A stretch of 64,000 nt of DNA from Archangium violaceum (lineage in GTDB: Bacteria > Myxococcota > Myxococcia > Myxococcales > Myxococcaceae), in NCBI RefSeq assembly GCF_016887565.1, contig NZ_CP069396.1:3065001-3129000 (forward strand), read 5' to 3'. The notes below the pieces were generated by a model. The model saw only the letters and a list, made by a program, of their open reading frames with translations, ran no database searches and was not told the origin of the DNA. Position numbers and translations under genes: made by a program. Positions 51,567-59,520 of this stretch are shown here, one piece after another. How positions within the stretch are numbered: the stretch's first letter is position 1; every line of letters begins with the position of its first letter.

Positions 51567-52304
51567 TCAGGTGAACCGCTCGACGAAGTTGCGCAGGATG
51601 CGCTGCCCGGCGGGCGAGGGAGCGAGCCCCGCCAGCAACCGGGGTACCCGCTCCCCGCGTCCATGGCCCCGGGCCGTTGCTTCGACCTCCAACTTCTCCG
51701 CGCGGGCCAGGATCAGGGCTCGCATGGCGGCCGGGTGGACCTCGGGGTGGAACTGTACCCCGCGGATGAGGGGCCCGAAGGCGAGCGCCTGCACCGCGGT
51801 GTTCATGTTGCCCGCCAGCACGGTCGCCCCGGTGGGGGCCTCCTCGACGATGTCCTCGTGGGTGGCCTGGACCGTGAAGCGCTCGGGCAACCCGTCGAAG
51901 AGTGGATCCTCGCGTCCCTCCTCGCTCAAGGAGACCTCCACGGTGCCAATCTCCCGGCCGTGGTGGTTGCGCACCACGCGCGCCCCGTGGGCGTACGCGA
52001 GCAACTGGTGCCCGAAGCACACCCCGAGCACCGGCACGCCGTGGGCCGCCGCACCCAGCATGAACTCCGCGGCGCGCTCCATCCACGGCTCCGGCTGCGT
52101 CACCGAGGCGGGCGAGCCGGTCATCATCACCGCATCGTAGCCCGTGGCACTGTCCGGCAACCGGGCGCCCCGGTGCACGTGGAGGATGTCGAACCGGCAG
52201 CCTCCGGGAGCGAGCGACTCGACGAACCAGTGCTCATAGTCACCTACGCCGAGTCTCACGGAGTGGGCCGCATCACCCGCTTTCAACAGGAGAACGTTCT
52301 TCAT
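51567..52304 (-). CDS. Class I glutamine amidotransferase domain protein (PuuD/GuaA-type fold)
   Basis: The 245-residue product has a class I amidotransferase fold with nucleophile Cys in GVCFGHQLLAYA and the His-x-Glu pair in GVQFHPEVHP. No synthetase domain is fused. GMP-synthase-like and gamma-glutamyl hydrolase-like (PuuD) proteins share this pattern. It lies next to and diverges from a small gene and a glutamine-synthetase-like ligase, so a gamma-glutamyl hydrolase role is plausible but not proven. A longer frame upstream on this strand is not coding. Confidence 0.85.
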   Translation of the reverse strand: MKNVLLLKAGDAAHSVRLGVGDYEHWFVESLAPGGCRFDILHVHRGARLPDSATGYDAVMMTGSPASVTQPEPWMERAAEFMLGAAAHGVPVLGVCFGHQLLAYAHGARVVRNHHGREIGTVEVSLSEEGREDPLFDGLPERFTVQATHEDIVEEAPTGATVLAGNMNTAVQALAFGPLIRGVQFHPEVHPAAMRALILARAEKLEVEATARGHGRGERVPRLLAGLAPSPAGQRILRNFVERFT

Positions 52305-52385
52305 CGTGCCTCTTGGTGGGTTGGGTTGCCGCGTTGGATGCCGCTCCCTAGCTTCGGCTGCCGCTTGCTGTTCCGAGGTGTCTTC

Positions 52386-52571
52386 ATGTCCGACGCTTGC
52401 ACGCTCCCTCCCCAGCTTCCGCTGCTCAAGCTGCGCATTGAGGGCCCGCATGTGGACCCCAGCAAGACGCCTCGCGAGGCGATCCTCGGCGGTGACTTGT
52501 CGCATCACATCCTGGAGGAGGGCTCTCTCCAGGTGAAGGCCGTGTGGATGAAGTTGCCCTCCGAAGTGTGA
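52386..52571 (+). CDS. Small hypothetical protein
   Basis: The 61-residue frame starts with ATG 52386 after a GAGGTG site five bases upstream, and ends 55 bases before the ligase start. The product (LPLLKLRIEGPHVDPSKTPR; LSHHILEEGSLQVKAVWMKL) is soluble, with no family recognised. The ribosome site and absence of an alternative frame favour a real gene, but support is limited. Confidence 0.45.
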   Translation: MSDACTLPPQLPLLKLRIEGPHVDPSKTPREAILGGDLSHHILEEGSLQVKAVWMKLPSEV

Positions 52572-52626
52572 GGGGAAAGGTCCGGGCGCGCACATGGGCG
52601 TCGGGCGAAGGAGGAGGAGGAGGCCA

Positions 52627-54084
52627 ATGGCGAACCGTTCCAAGGCGAAGGTCATCACCCTGCCGCAGCCAGCCGGGAGGCGTGCGCGCTCGAAGGACAA
52701 GGGCGACACGGTCAGGCACCTGCGCGAGCCCTCGGGCACGGACCTGTTGCACAAGTGGTTCGAGGAGAAGGGCGTCAAGCAGGTGAAGATCGGCGCGGTG
52801 GACGTGGACGGCGTCTGGCGCGGCAAGTACGTATCGATGGACAAGTTCTTCTCCGCGTGCAAGAGCGGGCTGGGCTTCTGTGACGTGGTGTTCGGCTGGG
52901 ACATCACGGACGAGCTGCTCGACAACACGCGGGTGACGGGCTGGCACACCGGCTACCCGGATGGGCACGCCAAGGTGGACCTGTCCACCGGCCGCATCAT
53001 CCCGTGGGAGCCGGACACCGCGGCCTTCCTGCTGGACTTCATCAACCCGGACGGCACGCCCTTCGAGCCGAGCCCCCGGCAGCTCTTGCAGAAGATCGGC
53101 CAGCGCGCGCGCGACATGGGCTTCATGCCGAGGTTCGGCGCCGAGTACGAGTTCTTCATCTTCAAGGAGACGCCCCAGTCGCTGAAGGAGAAGGGCTACG
53201 AGCGCCTGACGCCGCTGACGCCGGGCATGTTCGGCTACTCGTGGCTGCGCACGTCGCTCAACGCGCCGCTGGTGCACGCCATCATCGACGGGTGCCGCGA
53301 CTTCGGCGTGGAGCTGGAGGGCTTCCACACCGAGACGGGCCCGGGTGTCTTCGAGGCCGCCATCCGCTACGACGACCTGGAGAAGGCCGCGGACAAGGCG
53401 GCGCTCTTCAAGACGGTGGTGAAGGAGATCTGCGCGCGCCACGGGCTCACGGCCTGCTTCATGGCGAAGGTGGATCCGAAGCTGCCGGGGTGCTCGGGGC
53501 ACATGCACCAGTCGCTGTGGACGTTGAGGAGCGACGAGAACGCCTTCCACGACGCCGAGTCGGCCGATGGCATGAGCACGACGATGCGGCACTACATCGG
53601 CGGGGTGATGGAGCTGATGCCGGAGCTCACGGCGCTCTACTGGCCCACGGTGAACAGCTACAAGCGCAGCGTGGAGAACACGTGGGCGCCGGTGACGGCG
53701 ACGTGGGGCCGGGAGAACCGGACCACGGCGGTGCGGGTCATCGGGGACAGCCCCAAGTCGATGCGGCTCGAGTACCGCCAGACGGGCGCGGACATGAACG
53801 CGTACATCGGCATGGCGGCGAGCCTCGCGGCGGGTCTGTGGGGCATCGAGAACGAGGTGACGCCCCCCGAGCCGTGCGCCGGCAACGGGTACTCGGTGGA
53901 TGCGCCGCGGCTGCCGCGCTCGCTGCGGGAGGCGGTGACGCTGCTCAAGGGGTCGAAGCGGGCGAGGCAGATCCTGGGCGAGGAGTTCGTGGACCACTTC
54001 GTGCGCACGCGCGAGTGGGAGGCGCGCCAGTACGAGCGAGCCGTCACGAACTGGGAGCTCGAGCGCTACATGGAGCTGATCTGA
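52627..54084 (+). CDS. Glutamine synthetase-like ligase (possible gamma-glutamylamine synthetase)
   Basis: The 485-residue protein has a GS beta-grasp N-terminal domain (KQVKIGAVDVDGVWRGKYVS) and catalytic domain with FGAEYEFFIF, GCSGHMHQSLW (glutamate-binding region) and GRENRTTAVRVIGDSPKS. The N-terminus is basic. The length is near 470 as in GSI, but context with a PuuD-like amidotransferase and an alcohol dehydrogenase suggests a gamma-glutamylamine synthetase such as PuuA, IpuC or GlnA4; I cannot confirm substrate. ATG 52627 follows an AGGAGG-rich site. Confidence 0.85.
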   Translation: MANRSKAKVITLPQPAGRRARSKDKGDTVRHLREPSGTDLLHKWFEEKGVKQVKIGAVDVDGVWRGKYVSMDKFFSACKSGLGFCDVVFGWDITDELLDNTRVTGWHTGYPDGHAKVDLSTGRIIPWEPDTAAFLLDFINPDGTPFEPSPRQLLQKIGQRARDMGFMPRFGAEYEFFIFKETPQSLKEKGYERLTPLTPGMFGYSWLRTSLNAPLVHAIIDGCRDFGVELEGFHTETGPGVFEAAIRYDDLEKAADKAALFKTVVKEICARHGLTACFMAKVDPKLPGCSGHMHQSLWTLRSDENAFHDAESADGMSTTMRHYIGGVMELMPELTALYWPTVNSYKRSVENTWAPVTATWGRENRTTAVRVIGDSPKSMRLEYRQTGADMNAYIGMAASLAAGLWGIENEVTPPEPCAGNGYSVDAPRLPRSLREAVTLLKGSKRARQILGEEFVDHFVRTREWEARQYERAVTNWELERYMELI

Positions 54085-54089
54085 GCAAG

Positions 54090-54126
54090 CCCCCTCTCCC
54101 CCTGGGAGAGGGCTGGGGTGAGGGTC
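54090..54126. repeat. Dispersed palindromic repeat, copy 6
   Basis: Central palindrome CCCTCTCCCCCTGGGAGAGGG with the arm CTGGGGTGAGGG. It is located between the GS-like and alcohol dehydrogenase genes. Confidence 0.8.
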
Positions 54127-54151
54127 TTCATTTGTTGTCACGGGAGTACCG

Positions 54152-55336
54152 ATGAAACCGTTCGACATGCCGAGCGAGCCGCGCATCACCGAGCTGTCCT
54201 GGCCCACGAAGATCGTCCTCGGGGCGGGAGCGCTGCAGCGGCTGCCCGCGCAGGTGGCGAGGCTGAACATGAAGCGTCCGCTGGTGGTGACGGACGCGGG
54301 CGTGGTGAAGGCGGGGCTCGCGCAGCGGCTGTACGAGGTGCTGAAGGCGGCCGGAGTGGGCTTCACGGTCTTCGACCAGGTGAAGCCCGACCCCACCGAG
54401 CGCGATGCCTTCGCGGGGCTGGAGATGTACAAGGCGGGCCGGTGCGACGGCATCATCGCGATTGGCGGAGGCAGCCCGCTGGACGCGGCGAAGCTGGTGC
54501 AGGTGCTCACCACGCACGAGCCGCCGCTGTCGCGCTACGACGACGCGACGGGCGGTGACCAGTACGTGCTGGACAACATGCCGCCGCTCATCGCCATCCC
54601 CACCACGGCGGGCACGGGCTCGGAGGTGAGCCGCTCGGGCGTGGCGACGCTCTCGGACACGGGGCGCAAGACGGTCATCTTCAGCCCGTTCCTCATGCCG
54701 AAGGCGGCCATCTGCGACCCCGAGCTCACGCTGGGGCTGCCGCCGGGGCCCACCGCGGCCACGGGCATGGACGCCTTCACGCACTGCCTGGAGGCGTACC
54801 TGTCCAACGGCTTCCACCCGCTGGCGGACGCGGTGGCCATCGACGGCATCGGCCGCGTGGCGCGCTCGCTGCCCCGGGCCGTGGAGGAGGGGAGCAACCT
54901 GGTGGCCCGCACCGACATGATGGTGGCGGCCATGGAGGGCGCCATGGCCTTCCAGAAGGGGCTCGGGGCCTGCCACTCGCTGGCCCATGCGCTCACGCCC
55001 ATCTCCGGCGTGCACCACGGTCTGGCCAACGCCATCGTCCTGCCCGTGGTGATGGAGTTCAACCGCCCCGTCAGCACCGCGCGGCTGGCGCGCGTCGCCC
55101 AGGCCATGGGGGATACGTCGAACTCGCGGGAGGAAGTGCTCGCGGGTAATGCCATCGAGCGGGTGCGCAAGCTGAACGCCACCATCGGCATTCCCTCGCG
55201 CCTGCGCGACGTGGGCGTGCAGGAGAAGGACCTGGTGCGCATCGCCGAGAAGTCCTTCGTGGATGCCTCGCACCGCGGCAACCCGCGCCCGTGCACCCTG
55301 GAGGACCTGCTCGGCATGTTGCGCGAGTCGTTCTAA
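54152..55336 (+). CDS. Iron-containing alcohol dehydrogenase
   Basis: The 394-residue product has the Fe-ADH (group III) family signatures: GGGSPLDAAKLV for NAD binding, TTAGTGSEVSRSGV and metal-binding histidines in HCLEAYLS, CHSLAHALTPI and HHGLANAIVLP. The N-terminal Rossmann-like and C-terminal all-helical metal domains are complete. Downstream of the GS-like gene it might oxidise a gamma-glutamylated amino alcohol, such as the ethanolamine derivative, but substrate is inference. Confidence 0.9.
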   Translation: MKPFDMPSEPRITELSWPTKIVLGAGALQRLPAQVARLNMKRPLVVTDAGVVKAGLAQRLYEVLKAAGVGFTVFDQVKPDPTERDAFAGLEMYKAGRCDGIIAIGGGSPLDAAKLVQVLTTHEPPLSRYDDATGGDQYVLDNMPPLIAIPTTAGTGSEVSRSGVATLSDTGRKTVIFSPFLMPKAAICDPELTLGLPPGPTAATGMDAFTHCLEAYLSNGFHPLADAVAIDGIGRVARSLPRAVEEGSNLVARTDMMVAAMEGAMAFQKGLGACHSLAHALTPISGVHHGLANAIVLPVVMEFNRPVSTARLARVAQAMGDTSNSREEVLAGNAIERVRKLNATIGIPSRLRDVGVQEKDLVRIAEKSFVDASHRGNPRPCTLEDLLGMLRESF

Positions 55337-55346
55337 CGGGCTCGGA

Positions 55347-55387
55347 TACCCTCACCCCGACCCTCTCCCGAAGGGAGAGGGAAGGGG
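55347..55387. repeat. Dispersed palindromic repeat, copy 7
   Basis: TACCCTCACCCCGACCCTCT and CCCGAAGGGAGAGGGA. It lies between the alcohol dehydrogenase and the convergent lipoprotein gene. Confidence 0.8.
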
Positions 55388-55398
55388 GGCGGACACGG

Positions 55399-56052
55399 TC
55401 ACTTCATGGTGTCCGTGGCTGTCGCCGTGCCGCTGCCTCCACCGTTCGGCGGCGGCGTCAGCTTCGAGCTTTCATTCGGCGGCGGCGGCGCCGTGTTCTG
55501 CGTCGGCTCCTCCACCTCGGCCTCCTCGGTCTGGCTCTCCTCGGGCTGGTTGCCCTCGGTGGGGATGTCCGTCGTGCCCACCACCGCGCCCGTCACCGGC
55601 TCTCCTCCCGGCTTCGGCGTGAACTCGAGCATCTCCACCGTCACCGAGCCCGGCAGCCGGAAGTCCATCGCCGAGACGCGCTGCTTGTCGCGCAGGTCGT
55701 ACAGCTGCTGCGCCACCGAGCCCGCCTGGATGCGCTGGTCCGAGAAGAAGATGTACGCACGGATCTTCCCCTCCTCCACCGGAATGCGGAAGCTCGAGTT
55801 GTAGATGCGCTTGCCGGTATCGCATTTGATGGACCGGTTCTCGCGCGTCATCGTCAGCTGACGGATGACACCCTTCTCCGACACCGTGAACAGCATGCAG
55901 TACGGGTGCTGTCCCTCCTTGGGAATGAACTCCACCGTGGAGCCCCCCAAGGCCTTGATCTCCGCGCGCGTGGGAATCGCTGGTTTCTGCTCGTTCTGGC
56001 AGCCCACCCCACCCAGCGCGACCATCGTCACGGCCCACATCCACCGAGTCAT
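55399..56052 (-). CDS. Lipoprotein of unknown function with Pro/Thr-rich tail
   Basis: The 217-residue product has a lipobox (MVALGGVGC), a mature beta-rich part (GSTVEFIPKEGQHPYCMLFT) and an acidic Pro/Thr/Asn-rich tail (EPTQNTAPPPPNESSKLTPP). Start ATG 56052 follows GAGGAGGG. No family recognised. Confidence 0.72.
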   Translation of the reverse strand: MTRWMWAVTMVALGGVGCQNEQKPAIPTRAEIKALGGSTVEFIPKEGQHPYCMLFTVSEKGVIRQLTMTRENRSIKCDTGKRIYNSSFRIPVEEGKIRAYIFFSDQRIQAGSVAQQLYDLRDKQRVSAMDFRLPGSVTVEMLEFTPKPGGEPVTGAVVGTTDIPTEGNQPEESQTEEAEVEEPTQNTAPPPPNESSKLTPPPNGGGSGTATATDTMK

Positions 56053-56183
56053 GTGTCCCTCCTCGAGACGTCAACCACGGTCGTGACCCGAGCCTAGCCC
56101 GGATACCCCGGGCTCCGCCCCTGGGGGCATCCCGCCGTCTCCGCCTGAACAGTCCGTTCCGTCTTGGCGCACCGCGCCATGAC

Positions 56184-58019
56184 TCAGCGTCGCCGCTGGT
56201 AGACGACCACCTGAGGCGTCTCGTCCAGGTACAGCCCCGTGGCCGGTGTCTTCGTCCCGTAGGACTGCCACACCTGGAACTCGTGCTCGCGGAACTCCTG
56301 GTGGTACTGGTACGCCGCGACGTCCGAGTCGAACGGGCCACCCGGCTGCAAGTCGCCTCGCAGCATCCCGTTGCGCTGGTAGTCGCGGAACGACAGGCCG
56401 TTCACCTCGTGCAGGAACACGCGCCCGTTGCGCGGCGCGTGCTCGTTGATCCACGGCAGCACCGCCGTCACGTTGCTCGACCAGAACTGGCGCTGCATCC
56501 CCAGCGACGCCGCCCCCGGCACGCCGCCCGCCAGCTCCGAGTAGAAGCTCGTGCCGTAGGGGAACACGCGCACCAGCGCGAGGAGAGCCGGCAGCATCAA
56601 CAGCGCGAAGACGGGGGCCGCCACCGCCGCCAGGGACAGCCCCGGCCAGCGCGCGCGCAGCCGCTCCACGAGCGCCTCGCAGCCCCGCGTCACCGCCACG
56701 CCCGCCAGGATTCCCAGGAAGGGCATCGCCGGCAGCCAGTGCTTCACCCCTCCGAAGTGCGGCACGTTGGGGTGGCTGATGATGAGGATGGAGGCCACCG
56801 CCTGGAATCCAATGAGCCCCTCGGCCAGGGACGGCACGCGCACCAGGGCCCGCGTGCGCTCGAAGAGGCTCAGCACCGCGCGCCCCACGAGCGCCAGCCA
56901 GCCCGTCACCATGGGCACGAAGAGGCTGGTGGGCACGGTGAGCGCCGTCTTCACCAGCACGTAGTCCAGGGGGAAGGGCGGCTCGCGCAGCAGCTTCCCC
57001 AGGTAGAACCAGGCGTAGTGGTTGTGCGTGGCGTGGAAGTTCAGGTACCAGGCCGCCCGCTCCACCGGCTCGTGCCAGAGGTAGGGCCAGTGCAGGTAGA
57101 AGGCCGCCGGCCCGCACACCACCATGGTGGCCATCGGCAGCAGGGCGAGCGCCGTGGGCGCGCTCACCTCGTTCAGCTTGTGCATCATCCCCAGGCTGCC
57201 CACCGCCAGCACGACGAAGAGCAGCGTGTGCGGGCTGAGCAGGAAGAACTTCCGCTGGAAGCCCACCGGCCCCAGGCTCACCCACAGCAACCCGTACAGC
57301 ACCACCACGGCGGCGACGAGGCCCAGGACACGCAGCAGGCCGGTGCGCGCGGCGGGCTGGCCCTCGCTGGCCGTCCACGCACGCCACAGCGCGAAGGGCC
57401 CGAGGAAGAAGGGGAGGAAGAGCGCGTTGTGCTTGGTGCACAGCGCCAGGCCGAAGAAGACGCCGCACAGCACGCCCCAGCGCCTGTCCTCCAGCGCCCG
57501 CCAGAAGGCGTAGACGACCAGCAGCCACATGGCCGCCACCGGCATGTCGAAGCAGGCCAGCTCCGCGTTGAAGTACTGGCGCGGCACGAGCAGGAAGGAG
57601 AGGGCGGCGAAGAGGCCCGCGGTGCGTCCATACACCGCGCTGCCCAGCAGGAAGGTGAGGGCCGGCACCAGCGCCGCCATGGCGAAGGCAGGCAGCCGGA
57701 AGGCCGCCGCCGAGCGCATCCACCCCAGCGTCTCGTGGAAGAGCAGGTGCGACAGCCCGAAGAGCACCTTCATCAGCACCGGGTGCTCGTGGTTGTAGTC
57801 CCAGGCGCGGACGATGGCGCTGTCGGTGAGCGCTCGCGCCGGCTCGCGGAAGAGCTGCTGGAACCAGCGCGCGTAGCTCTCTCCCGCGTAGAAGTAGACG
57901 CTCTCGTCGCGCGTGAAGCCCACCGCGGCCTCGGTGGCCCACAGCGCCACGAAGGCCAGCACCCACAGCCCCAGCGCCAGCCAGCGCTCGTCCCGCGTCG
58001 CCGCCCGGCCCGCCGTCAT
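56184..58019 (-). CDS. GT39/ArnT-type membrane glycosyltransferase
   Basis: The 611-residue protein has about 11-12 transmembrane segments. The first periplasmic loop has DES in GFTRDESVYFYAGESYARW, the acidic motif of the GT39/GT83 (PMT/ArnT) family; a large C-terminal periplasmic domain follows. Such proteins transfer a sugar from a lipid carrier to proteins, lipids or glycans. It overlaps the preceding membrane-protein gene by four bases and is therefore coupled to it. Confidence 0.8.
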   Translation of the reverse strand: MTAGRAATRDERWLALGLWVLAFVALWATEAAVGFTRDESVYFYAGESYARWFQQLFREPARALTDSAIVRAWDYNHEHPVLMKVLFGLSHLLFHETLGWMRSAAAFRLPAFAMAALVPALTFLLGSAVYGRTAGLFAALSFLLVPRQYFNAELACFDMPVAAMWLLVVYAFWRALEDRRWGVLCGVFFGLALCTKHNALFLPFFLGPFALWRAWTASEGQPAARTGLLRVLGLVAAVVVLYGLLWVSLGPVGFQRKFFLLSPHTLLFVVLAVGSLGMMHKLNEVSAPTALALLPMATMVVCGPAAFYLHWPYLWHEPVERAAWYLNFHATHNHYAWFYLGKLLREPPFPLDYVLVKTALTVPTSLFVPMVTGWLALVGRAVLSLFERTRALVRVPSLAEGLIGFQAVASILIISHPNVPHFGGVKHWLPAMPFLGILAGVAVTRGCEALVERLRARWPGLSLAAVAAPVFALLMLPALLALVRVFPYGTSFYSELAGGVPGAASLGMQRQFWSSNVTAVLPWINEHAPRNGRVFLHEVNGLSFRDYQRNGMLRGDLQPGGPFDSDVAAYQYHQEFREHEFQVWQSYGTKTPATGLYLDETPQVVVYQRRR

Positions 58020-58978
58020 GTGCCCTCCCTGGAGACGACGGCTCCGTCCCCGAGCGCGAAGACGTCCAGGCACACCTGCCGCGTGTCCGCGTTGTCCGCC
58101 TGCACCCAGACCTTCACCGTGCGAGGCTCGCCCGGCGGCAGCGCGCGAGAGGCCTTCTGCACGCCCTCCAGGCCCGGTGGCTGGGCCACCTGCACCAGCG
58201 ACTCGTGGCTGGCCGCGTCCTCCACGCCGTAGTGCGTGGTCCTCAGGTGCGGCGCGCGCTGCACGGCGTACTCGAAGATGATGCCGCCCTCGAGCCGCAG
58301 CTCCGTGCCTCCGGGCACCCCGTCGAACTCGGCCACCAGCCGCTGCTTCCCGCCGGGGGCGTGCATCCACAGGCAGTGGCGCGGCTCGTAGAAGATTTCA
58401 TGCCACTCGGGGGCCACGTAGAGGTGCGGAGGCCCGGGGCAGCGGTGCACGCGCCCGTCGAAGGGACAGTCGACGCGCGAGCCCTCCGGCGACTCCAGGT
58501 AGACGCGGGCCTTCGCGTACGCCTCCGAGGCCACGAAGCGCCGGGGCCGGTAGCGGCCGTTCTCGTACAGCGTCAGCTCCAGGTTGCCCGTGCGGCGCGG
58601 AGCCCCCACGGCGGTGCGTCCGGGCAGGAAGGCGGCGCGGAAGTCCGCGACCTCGGCCCGAGGCAGCTCCGGCTGGCCCAGCACCCAGACGCGAGGGTGC
58701 GCGCTCAGGTCGTCCTTGTCCGAGCCGAGGTAGCCGTACACCGGCAGCTCCGGCGGCAGGTAGAGCCGGGCCCTCTCGGTCCACCAGGGGAAGAGGAGCA
58801 CCGCGTCGCCGGGGCGGGCCTCGGCGCGCAGCTGGTCCGCCACGGCGCGGTAGTCCGCCTCCGAGGGAAGCCGGCCGGGCAGACGGAGCTGGAAGACGAG
58901 GCAGGCGAGCGCGACGAGCAGCAGTCCCCCCAGCTCCACCAGGGGGAGGGCGCGCCGGATGGAGTCAGGACTTCGCAA
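58016..58978 (-). CDS. Single-pass membrane protein with periplasmic domain
   Basis: The product has an N-terminal membrane segment (LVELGGLLLVALACLVFQL) followed by a periplasmic domain (SEADYRAVADQLRAEARPGD) with a beta-rich C-terminus (RLEGGIIFEYAVQRAPHLR). No ATG is available near the membrane segment; a TTG at 58978 gives a basic N-terminus before it, and GTG 58939 is an alternative. It overlaps carG by 14 bases and the glycosyltransferase gene by four. The context suggests that it works with the glycosyltransferase in surface glycan modification. Confidence 0.62.
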   Translation of the reverse strand: MRSPDSIRRALPLVELGGLLLVALACLVFQLRLPGRLPSEADYRAVADQLRAEARPGDAVLLFPWWTERARLYLPPELPVYGYLGSDKDDLSAHPRVWVLGQPELPRAEVADFRAAFLPGRTAVGAPRRTGNLELTLYENGRYRPRRFVASEAYAKARVYLESPEGSRVDCPFDGRVHRCPGPPHLYVAPEWHEIFYEPRHCLWMHAPGGKQRLVAEFDGVPGGTELRLEGGIIFEYAVQRAPHLRTTHYGVEDAASHESLVQVAQPPGLEGVQKASRALPPGEPRTVKVWVQADNADTRQVCLDVFALGDGAVVSREGT

Positions 58979-59477
58979 GGCGGAGCTTCTGCTCGCTCTT
59001 CTCGCGGCAGAAGGTGCAGAAGTTGGCCTCACCCTGGGAGAAGGACGGCGTCCAGGGTGGATACATCGAGCAGCGCGGATCCAGGCAGTGGTGCAGGCCC
59101 CAGAGGTGGCCGAGCTGCTGCAGCGCGTTGCGGGCCACGGGCTTGAAGGACGTCTCGAGGTCCTTGTACCCGTGGGTGCTGATGATGGCCCGGCCCTTGT
59201 TGTAGATGGCGTAGCCCGGGGTGGGGGCCTTGCCGGAGGCCAGCTCGCGCTCCTTGAGCTTGCGCGAGGTGATGAAGAGGACCTTGTCGTCCTCGTAGGC
59301 CCGTACGCCCTTCATCTCCGCGAGCAGCTTCTCCGCATCCAGGGGCTCGGACATGCCCGCGGGCACCTCCAGCTGGCCGGAGTGCTCGCTGCCCACGCCG
59401 AACGCCGTATAGAGGGTCTGGCAGAGCTTCGCGATCTGCTTTTCGTCGAAGGAGTCCAGCGTCACGACGCGAATCAC
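58965..59477 (-). CDS. carG: CarG: zinc-binding partner of CarD, degenerate archaemetzincin
   Basis: The 170-residue protein matches an archaemetzincin-type fold: HCLDPRCSM, then CTFC near the C-terminus provide the zinc-binding Cys pairs. The catalytic helix reads LQQLGHLWGLHHC, where the expected HExxHxxGxxHC has Gln for the first His and Gln for the catalytic Glu, so it should be inactive as a protease. In Myxococcus xanthus, CarG is described as a zinc-bound, non-proteolytic partner of CarD that has this same substitution. It lies 43 bases downstream of carD. Confidence 0.9.
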   Translation of the reverse strand: MIRVVTLDSFDEKQIAKLCQTLYTAFGVGSEHSGQLEVPAGMSEPLDAEKLLAEMKGVRAYEDDKVLFITSRKLKERELASGKAPTPGYAIYNKGRAIISTHGYKDLETSFKPVARNALQQLGHLWGLHHCLDPRCSMYPPWTPSFSQGEANFCTFCREKSEQKLRLAKS

Positions 59478-59520
59478 GGGGCGTCACCTCGAAGGGGGGA
59501 CCACGGAGTCCCTGGGGGTG

